Assembly (NCBI RefSeq): GCF_000213175.1
Contig: NW_009799100.1
Location: 2,287,734 to 2,351,733 of the forward strand
DNA: 64,000 nucleotides
Direction: 5' to 3'
DNA from: Neurospora tetrasperma FGSC 2508
Taxonomy: Eukaryota > Ascomycota > Sordariomycetes > Sordariales > Sordariaceae
Shown: in pieces, positions 24,601 through 34,647 of the stretch
How positions within the stretch are numbered: the stretch's first letter is position 1
Layout: every line of letters starts with the position of its first letter
The notes under the pieces: generated by a model
What the model saw: only the letters and a program-made list of their open reading frames with translations
Databases searched by the model: none
What the model was told of the DNA's origin: nothing
Made by a program: the position numbers and the translations under genes

Positions 24601-25879
24601 TAATTTAAATATATACTCCTTTACCTTAAGGGTTTACAATAGGAAAGTAAAGGTATTTAATAATAATATAATTAGTAGTACTACAGCGGATATACCATCC
24701 TTCGGCACAGCGCTTATCCCTCTCTTCTTATAATACCTATTTAATTTACTTCTTTTACTAAATAGAGGAAGAACTTTTACCGCGAACGCTACAAATATTA
24801 ATTATATTTATAAGAATATTACTATCGGTATTATATTTAATCCTAAAGGCTGGGGTAGAGGGGGAGCCGCGGATTTAATACTAAAAGTTAGAATAGTCTA
24901 AGCCGGAAGTAATAAAAAAGTATACTCTAAACCGCCGGTTACCTTAGTTACTATTCCGAGAATAATTTTAATAAAGGGTTTAAAACTCTATAATTTTTTC
25001 GTACTTATAAATAATATCCTAAAACTACTCTATATAGATAAAATAATTATTGGAAAGCTCTATAGTAAAAAAATAATTACTAAACTTCTTATTAATAGTA
25101 TAATAAAGGAACCCTAATTTAATACGGCTATTCCAATTATAACCGCCAGCTTTTAAGAATTTATCGTCGAAGTTAGTAAAGAATTTAGAAAATAATTCGC
25201 TGTCCTTCTACTTTATTTTAGCAAAGTTATTAAAAGCGTAGTCTTAAATATAATAAGTACTAAAGATTTACTAGATCTATTCGAATAATTCAATTAGATT
25301 TTTATTACTAGAGAGGGTACGGGCGGTCTAATAACCCTCCAACTATTACTACTTATTAATCGGTAGGGTATTAAGGATCTCAATCTACGTAGCGTTGGAA
25401 TTAATATATAGACCGGCTTTAAAGTCCGTATTATATATTTTAATTAATTTATTATAGTAAAAGAAAAAGGTAATAAGTTTACCGTCCTACTTAGGGAATT
25501 CAAGCGGCTTCTATTAATATAATTTATTAAAGTTATTATTAGACTCCTCGTTATTACTATCGTCGGCTTTAAACTTTCTTTTATCCTTACTATTGCTAGG
25601 GGAATCCTACTTAGTAGGATATATAAATTTAAACTTCAAGGTAGGCTGGGAGTAAATAGAAAAAGGAATTATAAATTTAACTTTCCCTTTTAACTTTAGG
25701 TTAACCTATAGAGCTCGGAATAGATTACCGAGTAGGCCGGTAATATTAGGAGGTACTCTAGCGCTCTTTATTACTAGAGAATTGTAAGAAGTTTCTATAT
25801 CGGTATCGGTATTATTATTATTATTCGGTATAGAAAAAGAAACTATTCTAATACTAATATACGCTACACTATTAACTAT
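24601..25879 (-). pseudogene. chromovirus gag with zinc knuckle, RIP-inactivated
   Basis: The frame starts at 25879, where ATA replaces ATG, with an Asn-rich leader, then a basic and acidic linker, and the capsid-like block containing PLEFPK, DFKAGLYINSNAT, FAKIK*KDSELFSKFFTNFDDKF and NWNSRIKLGFL, typical of Ty3/Gypsy gag of fungi. At 24694-24653 a CX2CX4HX4C nucleocapsid zinc knuckle is visible as YIRC-STTN-Y-IIIK-Y: two Cys and the His have become Tyr, exactly what G-to-A/C-to-T change produces. It would form the virus-like particle and bind the element's RNA. Confidence 0.88.
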
Positions 25880-25925
25880 AGGCTCCTTCCTTCTAATAAT
25901 TAATTAATAAGAGGGTAGAACCTAA

Positions 25926-26223
25926 TATAAGGGGACAGTAGAATAATACGCGGGTATTGGCTACTGTATATATATTAAGGTTCTACGAAGAAAGAAAGGA
26001 AAAAATACTACCCTCTAAGTAGGTTGAGTGCTAGAATTTAAATGGCTGTGCGCTCTAGTAGTGCCTTGTAGCCTAAAGTAGCGAGAGAATACTCTAGAAG
26101 CCCGGAGGCGCCGCAGTACCGCGGTCCGAGTCGATTGGGGCGGTCTCAATACGGATTGCCGTCTTAGTACTCAAATCTAGCCAGTCAGAGCCAGATGTCT
26201 TGTCGGGCGCCAGTCCCATAACA
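25926..26223 (-). repeat. 5' LTR of the chromovirus
   Basis: 298 bp; on the minus strand it starts TGTTATGGGACTGG and ends CTGTCCCCTTATA (the expected terminal CA is now TA). Aligned without gaps to 18713-19010; every difference seen by eye is a transition. This copy keeps more G and C, so it is the less mutated LTR. Confidence 0.95.
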
Positions 26224-27002
26224 CTTTTACTATTATATATATAAGCCGGCACTATAAGTTCCCTATTTACGTCCTCGTTAGAAGATTCGTATAGCGCAAC
26301 TATAGGGGGACGCTCCTTGCGACCGAGTAGGGCGCTTAATATTTACGCCTCACCCCTACTAGTACTCTAATTGTTAATAAAGGCTTCTTCTATTAATTCT
26401 CTATAGGGCAACCCCTTACTACGGAATTACGTACAATCCTTATAATTCTATAACACTAGTAACTAATTAGGTACATTATTAAATAAATTGAGGATAGGGT
26501 AATATTAATTAACTTTAATAAAGGTATCCCAAATAGAATCTTCCGCCGTATATACACCATCTTCGTACTCGAAATTAAATTATCTTACTACGCTAGCAAA
26601 TAATTACTAGCTACGCTACTTACATTTAAAATAGTCTACCTTATTACGGACTTAAATAGAATCGAGTTCAATACCGTACTTATTGTAGAGAGCTTTAATA
26701 ATTGAATTATATACTACCTTCTTATAACCGTTTTAACTAGTTAGACCGTTATCGACTATACTACCCAATATAGTAAGTACAGTTACCTCCTGGGTATTGG
26801 TCCATTACTACGACCTCTTCTTTTTCCTAATAATTGCAGTCACTTAGCTAGCGGTCTAACTAGCTGTCTAACTAGCGGTATTCTAGCTGGCATTCTAGCT
26901 AGCGGTCTAGTTAGCCGTCTAATTGGCCGTCTAACTGGCCGTCTGACTAGATTGTATAGATGGAGGGGTGCGCTAGCTGGTATTATTAGCTATTTTAGGT
27001 AT
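26224..27002 (-). pseudogene. Myb/SANT-like transposon protein, N-terminal part, interrupted by the chromovirus
   Basis: The frame starts at 27002-27000, where ATA stands for ATG, then a tandem TASQ repeat (26838-26958), a basic KKKR patch and a Myb/SANT-like domain (Myb_DNA-bind_3 type): WTNTQEVTVLTILGSIVDNG, YNSIIKALYNKYGIELDSI*VRNKVDYFK, the EYEDGVYTAEDSIWDTFIK block and FRSKGLPYRELIEEAF. These are the hallmark blocks of the second protein of PIF/Harbinger elements, which binds subterminal DNA and helps import the transposase. The reading frame runs into the chromovirus at 26223 and resumes at 18712. Stops are TAG/TAA from RIP. Confidence 0.88.
26838..26958 (-). repeat. tandem 12-16 bp repeat encoding TASQ units
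   Basis: On the minus strand, repeats of ACGGCCAGTTAG-like units (ACN GCY AGY TAG) encode about nine Thr-Ala-Ser-Gln units, the Gln codon now being TAG. It sits in the leader of the Myb/SANT-like protein. Confidence 0.85.
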
Positions 27003-27218
27003 GGTAGTATGGGTGTAAAAGTGTATAATCTACTGTCACATCGATTTATAGACCTATAAATACAAAATTTCAGAAATGTGGGATTCTTGGGCCCCAAACG
27101 CGACTCTGAAATGCAGTTCTGAACACTAACTGGGTGGAGCTCAAAATCTCGGCATTTACCGCCAAAATCCGGTTCAGGAGAGTCCGTGCTGTTCCTCTGA
27201 AGAACACTTTAGAAAATC

Positions 27219-27256
27219 CACTTTAGAGCCCAATTTCACGGGAAACAAACACGCCC
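27219..27256 (-). repeat. right terminal inverted repeat of the PIF/Harbinger element
   Basis: Its reverse complement begins GGGCGTGTTTGTTTCCCG. It ends directly against TAA at 27257-27259, the duplicate of 16107-16109. Confidence 0.93.
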
Positions 27257-27259
27257 TAA

Positions 27260-30200
27260 TAGGGCGCTGGGCACAGACCTCATTGCACAAGATGGGCATA
27301 GGGTATTCCCAACCTGGCAAGCCTGGCACTCACGCTTGCTGGGCTCCCCCCGACCAACCCTTCACCTTGCAGACAATAGATCCGGAAAAAAAGGAAGACG
27401 AGGGAGATTGACAGGCAGGTACACCACTTCACCACAAGGCCACAAACACATTCTACGGAGACATTCGGAGATTTTGCACATCAGGCTTTCATGACGGATC
27501 TTTATTAGATGGCTCCACTATGAATTCCCTTCCCGTCCTGGTCGTCGCAAGAAACTCCGAGTTCCATGTCTCCCTCCTTTGTGGACTACCCGCGGATGTC
27601 AGTACGTGACTAGTGGATTAGTTGTGAGTTACGGCGGCGCTTCCCTCCGTGACTTCATGGCAAGGAAACAACAACGATGATCATTTACTAAACTCCCTAC
27701 CTCCATGAGGCGTTCGCCAAAGTGTAATTACCTTCTGGTTGCCACTCTTGATAGGCGAGGTCTAGATGCACTAGAAATGATATAATCACATTGGACTGAC
27801 CCGCATCTGGCATTGGCAATAAATTGCACTAAAACGCCAAGTAGCGTTTATCGTCCCATGGATTTGATAGGCATGTATCTCGAACGATAATTCTAACCTG
27901 GGTCAAGGTGTCCGTGTGTTGGGCAATGTTATCTGTTAGCATCAAAGGTGGGTGGGTGGTTCACAACAATGCAGTTGTGCACTACCGGAATTTGGGAGAC
28001 TTCCCGGCAAACTATCGTCAGGTACGATGGCGTCACTGTATAAACCAGAGATATTCTTTATTTTTTTCTCGGACGATATGTTGGGGTCCAATCAGCATAC
28101 ATCCAGTAGTATCAACACCCAGGACACCCTCTTCTGTGAATGGTCCAGCCCAATGATCACCCTTTAGACTTTAGGGCATGCCAATCATGCATTACTTCAT
28201 GCACAGTTGATCATTTCAAGGTGGAAGTGAGACACATGATGACGAACTACAAAATCGATTGAGAAAGAGAACAACGACATGCCGCCCGTCTCTCAACGAG
28301 AAAAAGTGCAAATCCACTTGGGATCGGTGGGAGAACCGGGCCGGACCATGCATAAACATGCATTACTTTATGATTGTATTTCAAGCACCGAGTACCGTAG
28401 GTACGGAAACGGCTGCTGTGGCCTGTACGGTCAGGTAAGGCAGGGACTATCCTTGTCAGACCCACCATCACCACGCGAGCAGATATCCGACCTCTACACT
28501 ACACTACCGCCGTCTGCAACCGAACCGACCCGACCATGATCACCAACAGCAAGGTGATGCCCATACAGAGGTGTACCGTATGATGACGCCCTCTGTCTCT
28601 CTTCATCTTCCACTTTCTTCGTTCCTGCAGGACAATGGAACGAACCTCTAGACTAAGGATCTAGGGCCACAGCTGCCCTGCCTGTATCCACCCCTCTCGT
28701 GGCCTATCGCTCGCTCTCCCACTGGGGACCTGGAACCTGTAGTAGGTAAGGTACGCGACAAGTCAGTATCTTACATCATGTGTAAAAATTATGACCCAGG
28801 TCCGGAGCTCCCGTAGACCAAACTTCCACCAGGCTCGTGTGGCTTGTGTAGTTGAGAGTATGTAACCCAGTTCGTTATTCGACAATTGCTTCTCTTCTTC
28901 TGAGACATTGAGCTTGCTGAGATCATGGAACTCAAAAAACCATTTGCGTCATTGCACTAAGGTTCTTCACGAGCAATGTCCTCTGCGGCGGAAGTTGGGT
29001 GTACTATCAACTTGCCCCTATCCCCACAGCTCAGGAGCGCCAACGAGAACAGAAGAAGCAAAACGAGGTGTTCAGGTGAGGTCAACTTTTTATGCATCCT
29101 TGGAAATTCCAACAGTTACCTCTAAGCCCCAATTGTCGATAGAAGCTTACTGAAACTTGATGTCCTTGGTCAAAGGCGAAAGTTGCCTTGCCGGTCCCGG
29201 TCATGGCCCTGCTCCAAGTTTCCCAGTGTGTATGTTCCTCTTTGCCATTCCAAGTGTACCTATAATCCCGCATTACGTTCTTTCTGCAGATCATCTTTGA
29301 AGAATTCGAGCCAGGCCTCACGGCCAAGTAACAATCTCGTGATGTGATTCTTTGCGACCTAACTCTAGGACTTGCTGCCCGCCTAGACTATGTCTAAAGG
29401 TCTTTTTTTTTTTTTTTTTAAATTCTTCTTTTTTCGCAAGGGCAAGCCAATTTCCTGGGGATAAAATGATGTTTTTGGATAAAGCTTTGCGCAAATCATG
29501 TCAGCACTGAGGCTGATAACTTCGGGATTGTTCTGGAATTCTTCGGTGACGGAACTTTTAGACGGGTGGATGACGGCGGCATAAGGAAATTCAAATTGAC
29601 CGATTGTTTTAACGCTCACACCCTTCCAGGCCCATCAATGTTTCTGTGTGGTTCAAAAGTTTCCCTGGATAGAATGTTAGAAATTGTGTTTGTGACAATG
29701 GCGTTTCCGAGTGCAGCTCCGAACATCTTTCCCACACGAGTGGCCTAGGCTTCGGATTAAGGTCAAAAGGGAAGCAACACAGCATCTGGCCACTTGTTTC
29801 CGGTTATTGGTGTCCGTGCCATGATCATGGGCGGCTTATGATAATCTCACACGTTTTCGTCAGCTGAATTGAGCACAGTTAGAGCCTCAAGGGACAGAAC
29901 TGTATTTTTGCACGTCTGTGTAAGACATCTCCTCGTGGACATCTGGGGTAGCCCATGATCTCAAGGAAATAATCTTCATCTGGCAGTAGCCGAAAAGCTT
30001 CACTGCTTATCGGTTGCATAATTCCACAAAAGTGATGACAGCGAGCAACTCGCGCATGAAGCTGTGAACAATGAAATGCTGAAGCGAGAAAGCACAACAG
30101 CTTGGACCCGTAGCGTACGAGACGAACATCACAGCATTGCCTTGGGAAGATAGGAGTCAAATGCTGAGGGAAACGCCAGTGGAGATAGCCGAATCAGGGG

Positions 30201-32911
30201 TGTTTTTGCTTGCGCTGCTTTCTACATTGGAACAAATTAATCGGACTCTCCTCGGCATTACAGGCTGCTGCAGCTTTCAACAGCGTTTCAATGACAAGCC
30301 GTGTGCGGTCTGGCTTGCTCCAGGGCGTACTCGGCCTCGAGATTCGAGAAGTTTGGTGACAAGTTTCGAGCGATTAGACATCAGCTATCAATCAGTCAAT
30401 TCCAATCTCATATGCCAACTGTGACTGAATCAAAGCCCTTTGGACCATGTTAGATTAGCTTCCTTTTGCCTTCCCAGAACAACGTCAAAGCCCCCGTCAT
30501 GTCCATCATGAGTAAGGAAAAGAGCTACTCAGTTCAAGTAACTCCAGAACGCGCGAAAGTTTCCTCGGCCTAAGGAAAGAGCACATCAATCCTCGAGGTA
30601 TCTGTGATAACCGAATTTTTAGAACGAATACATCATCCACTCTGCTTTATTTTTCCACAATTCTATCACTCATGATATGCACTCGACCCAGACATATCAT
30701 TGTAGAAGTAGCAATTGCGCGGTCCAATTGAATTTTGCAACGATGAAAGAAACTATTACTTTGGGTCTAAGTAAGCAAGCACACATCACGCTTCAACCAA
30801 TATTGGAAGGCTTCCGATAAAGTCACAACTGCGCTGACTTCTATATCTGTTCACATTGCAGCACTACATTATAGATTTGCGTCAGGAAAGGTATCCAATT
30901 TTTGACATGAGTCTACCCAGCAGTTGAACTGATATCGCTTTTGATTCGAGAGTTTCTGATTGAGCAGCCACTCCCTGCATACCTCCTTACGTACGACAGA
31001 ATGTAGTACAATACACCAAGGCCAAACTCCAAACAAATCCCCGGTGTCCCTAACTCCTATCACAGCAATCATAGATTAAGCATGGGAGCCCTTGATCACT
31101 AGTGGTAAGAAATGCATTATTGATCTAAAGACAGCTGCGTAAGGAAGCAGGAAGTGTATGCCCAACCTGAAGCAACAAGTAATCCTGGAGTCTTCTTACT
31201 CTCTGAAGTGTGAACCCACGACTTTCTCCAGAGCAAAGGATCAACAACAGAGAAAGATGTTACCACATGCACCAACACCAGACCACCGAGTGTCACGCAA
31301 CACCATATTCAGGGCGTGGTGATCCCAGAGGAAGGGAGTCAAAGCGTCCATTTATATGTAGCTATCCGTGGACACAACCATGAGGCAGGTAGACGCCAGC
31401 TGAATTAGATCAGAAGCATATTCTCATTCAATACGTAGGTATCAGTGAAGTTTTCTATATACCTCCTACTAGATATAGACTATTCAGTTGATCCAACAAA
31501 AGCCTCTACCACACTTGAGACACTTGTGTGTGTTCAACCTGGTTCGATTCCCCAAACGCATCCAAGCCTCCCTACCTTCGTTCTAGACCATAGGTCTCCA
31601 CCAAGCGTGATTGGTACCTCACTCACGAACTTCCACTGCAACTTCAATCTTCGTTCCTTCCTTCTTCTCCCCTTGGGCCCGTGCCTACCACATCTCAAAA
31701 GCATCTACGTACCTGCTAGTACCGATAAGGTCCCGTCCATATCGATGTGGCACGTCGCCCGGGGTTGTACGGTAAGTGGTAGTGGTGTCGCCCTTTCTCC
31801 TCGTACTGCTTTGTTCCTTTCCTTGGGCTTACCTTGGCCGTTTGAACCATGTGTGGTGTCACTTTTGCTTCTCTTTTCCTTTTTACTCGGAATTTCTTCT
31901 TCTTCTCTTCTTTCAGTATAAACAAATGACACGAGAAGTGGCAGGATATGGCACCTTTCCCATGGACACCACGGAGGACACAAGGGCCAAATAAGCTTGT
32001 TATACCGAGCTTGGTTCTGGAAGATTGAAGTAGCTGGAATAGCTGATTTCTACGGAGGTCATTTGCCTCTTAAGCCGACTTTCATCCATGGTGTATATGG
32101 AAACAGCTTGAAAGATAGGCAACTTGCAATATGTACGTACCGCCGGCCATGTGTTGCTTGTAGGAATCTATCGAAGCACCAGTTTTCATTCATGTCTATG
32201 GCACGGGTCAAGCATCGTGAGAGAAAATTGGGGGTTCCCTCTTTGAAGGCTAGAAAAACACGAAGAGAAAGAAAAGCCTAGCCCATGCGCATTCATGACG
32301 ATGATGGACAAGGTGGAAACAAGGCCCTATGCGACCTTGCAGAACTTTTTTTGATGAACTATCTAAATCTTCCTGATTAGACCGACCACCATCCATCTAG
32401 GGGCATGTCTACCGAGTCAAGTTGTCAGCAGGTCATATGTCATTCTTCAGGTGTGCCACAATCACAAAGCAAACCCCATGTCTAGCTGAGCTTTCCATCG
32501 TCCAAAGTCAGCTCACTCTCTCTTTGCTTCACCGAATCAGCCGGCCTACCACGCACCAAAAGTCATGTCGGTCCAAGCCGACCAACATCTAGTTCCTTTT
32601 CAGGCGGACAGGGAAACACTCTCTTTCTCGCTATGTTTCCAACGAAGCAATGCGAGATATGTTTTCTACACAATCCTACCCATTCTGCACATCATGAATC
32701 TGCTGTACAACGGTCGCACAATTCTGTCATGTGGCATTACACAGCATTTGTCCATCTACTTACTACCTTACCTACTCTGGTTTGTCTGGTTACCTGCCTA
32801 GGTACCTAGAGGCATTACTGTTACGTCCCCTCTACACTAAATTAGACCAAAGCACGCTTGCCTTGGCCGACTCCTCCCAGGAATCCCTTCATACCACCCC
32901 CCNCCCCNCCC
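27260..32911. other. gene-free region right of the transposon island
   Basis: 5.6 kb of normal base composition with no recognisable protein or RNA gene. A 17-nt T run is at 29403-29419. The longest forward frame (31445-31921) is Leu/Ser/Pro-rich, overlaps an equally open minus frame and has no coding signature. Confidence 0.45.
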
Positions 32912-33824
32912 NNNNNNNNNNNNNNNNNNNNNNNNNNNNNNNNNNNNNNNNNNNNNNNNNNNNNNNNNNNNNNNNNNNNNNNNNNNNNNNNNNNNNNNNN
33001 NNNNNNNNNNNNNNNNNNNNNNNNNNNNNNNNNNNNNNNNNNNNNNNNNNNNNNNNNNNNNNNNNNNNNNNNNNNNNNNNNNNNNNNNNNNNNNNNNNNN
33101 NNNNNNNNNNNNNNNNNNNNNNNNNNNNNNNNNNNNNNNNNNNNNNNNNNNNNNNNNNNNNNNNNNNNNNNNNNNNNNNNNNNNNNNNNNNNNNNNNNNN
33201 NNNNNNNNNNNNNNNNNNNNNNNNNNNNNNNNNNNNNNNNNNNNNNNNNNNNNNNNNNNNNNNNNNNNNNNNNNNNNNNNNNNNNNNNNNNNNNNNNNNN
33301 NNNNNNNNNNNNNNNNNNNNNNNNNNNNNNNNNNNNNNNNNNNNNNNNNNNNNNNNNNNNNNNNNNNNNNNNNNNNNNNNNNNNNNNNNNNNNNNNNNNN
33401 NNNNNNNNNNNNNNNNNNNNNNNNNNNNNNNNNNNNNNNNNNNNNNNNNNNNNNNNNNNNNNNNNNNNNNNNNNNNNNNNNNNNNNNNNNNNNNNNNNNN
33501 NNNNNNNNNNNNNNNNNNNNNNNNNNNNNNNNNNNNNNNNNNNNNNNNNNNNNNNNNNNNNNNNNNNNNNNNNNNNNNNNNNNNNNNNNNNNNNNNNNNN
33601 NNNNNNNNNNNNNNNNNNNNNNNNNNNNNNNNNNNNNNNNNNNNNNNNNNNNNNNNNNNNNNNNNNNNNNNNNNNNNNNNNNNNNNNNNNNNNNNNNNNN
33701 NNNNNNNNNNNNNNNNNNNNNNNNNNNNNNNNNNNNNNNNNNNNNNNNNNNNNNNNNNNNNNNNNNNNNNNNNNNNNNNNNNNNNNNNNNNNNNNNNNNN
33801 NNNNNNNNNNNNNNNNNNNNNNNN
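32912..33824. other. assembly gap (N run)
   Basis: About 913 unknown bases, with two isolated Ns just before it in a C-rich stretch (32899-32911). Long open frames reported across it are artefacts of N. Confidence 0.99.
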
Positions 33825-34647
33825 TTCCTCCCGTCCCACCACCTCTACCATCGTAAGCCCCGCGGCTGTGCCTACCCGCCATACTTATAATGCAGAACAT
33901 AGTTGCATTGCATCTACATACACCCATTTACATGGTTCCCTTCCACTGAAGTTGGGAACCGGTCGGTAAAATATGCACACATCCACACATCTACACATCT
34001 TCGTTGTTGGTTCCGATGCAAGGAACCACCGCAGCTGTCTCGGATAGTTACCGAGCAATGGTAGTAGGTAATAGGACATCGCGCTTCAACAGCAGCACTG
34101 CAGACAGCACTTTATCTGCGACGAAAGTGACACCGGAGACTCGGGCAAGTTTGGCGAGAGTTATGTTGGGGGGGAATACAGAACGAGAGGCGCGGGCAAA
34201 GACGGTTAGCAGATGGGAGAAATAATAAGATACATCCCGACGTAAACAGAGGGATACTAAACCGCTGTTGACCTACCTGGGTTTGGAAGTGAACATCAAA
34301 TGCATTGGTACAATTGACTCTGTTGCTATCTAATGCTTCGCTGTTGTCCATATATGAGGACGAGACACTACACTACCGGCTGGCTGAACAAATGACTGTA
34401 TGGTAAAAAACCGAGTAAACCGCATGAGTCCATTATTCGTTTCAGAGTGGGAAAAGAACTGGGAATGACAGAAGGAGTGGAGTGGTTCAGTTACACTGAG
34501 TATCGTCGGTGACCTTCGAGCACCAACACGCACCAACGGCAAGCCGCTGATACCAACCACAGCACCAGCTATGCAACGAAACTAAAATCATAACTCCGTG
34601 ACTACAACGCACACAGATGGCTGATGTGGAAGACGAGATAGCCCGAT
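33825..34647. other. intergenic region downstream of the Lon gene
   Basis: No gene recognised. Includes the 3' flank of the minus-strand Lon gene. Confidence 0.5.

Larger units (their letters stand above)
18713..26223 (-). mobile_element. Ty3/Gypsy chromovirus LTR retrotransposon, RIP-inactivated, nested in the outer transposon
   Basis: 7,511 bp between two 298-bp LTRs without indels. Reading on the minus strand: 5' LTR (26223-25926, starting TGTTATGGG), gag, protease, reverse transcriptase, integrase, chromodomain, an extra 1.5-kb segment with an opposite-strand coding region, polypurine tract (19032-19015) and 3' LTR (19010-18713). Gene order PR-RT-IN and the chromodomain place it in the chromovirus clade of Ty3/Gypsy. 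The target duplication is CTTT on the plus strand (18709-18712 and 26224-26227). All coding regions carry RIP-type stops and lost catalytic residues. No intact copy is in the window, so any mobility would need other genomic copies. Confidence 0.95.
16110..27256. mobile_element. PIF/Harbinger-type DNA transposon, RIP-mutated, with nested LTR retrotransposon
   Basis: Ends are 38-bp imperfect terminal inverted repeats starting GGGCGTGTTTG, flanked on both sides by TAA (16107-16109 and 27257-27259), the 3-bp target duplication typical of PIF/Harbinger. Inside are a plus-strand DDE_Tnp_4-like transposase (16442-17590) and a converging minus-strand Myb/SANT-like gene, the classical two-gene layout of the superfamily. 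Total span is 11,147 bp; without the inner retrotransposon (7,511 bp plus a 4-bp duplication) the element is 3,632 bp, normal for the family. The composition is strongly AT/TA-rich and all decoded proteins are riddled with stops explained by C-to-T or G-to-A, i.e. RIP. It is inactive: catalytic residues and the Myb start codon are lost. Confidence 0.93.

Noticed and set aside
18705-26230. 5-bp target duplication CCTTT/CTTTT for the chromovirus
   Set aside because: It needs one mismatch and puts the interrupted Myb frame out of phase, whereas the 4-bp CTTT reading is exact and restores the frame.
26838-26958. Possible CRISPR-like or regulatory tandem array
   Set aside because: Short contiguous units without spacers that encode TASQ in the Myb frame; an ordinary coding repeat.
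31500-31570. GGTTCGATTCC at about 31538, resembling a tRNA B box
   Set aside because: No A-box, acceptor-stem pairing or cloverleaf could be built around it.
31445-31921. 158-codon forward frame
   Set aside because: No motif, overlapping open frames on the opposite strand, odd Leu/Ser/Pro composition; looks like chance.
32731-33969. Long open frames on both strands across 32.7-34.0 kb
   Set aside because: They run through the N gap and exist only because N codons cannot be read as stops.
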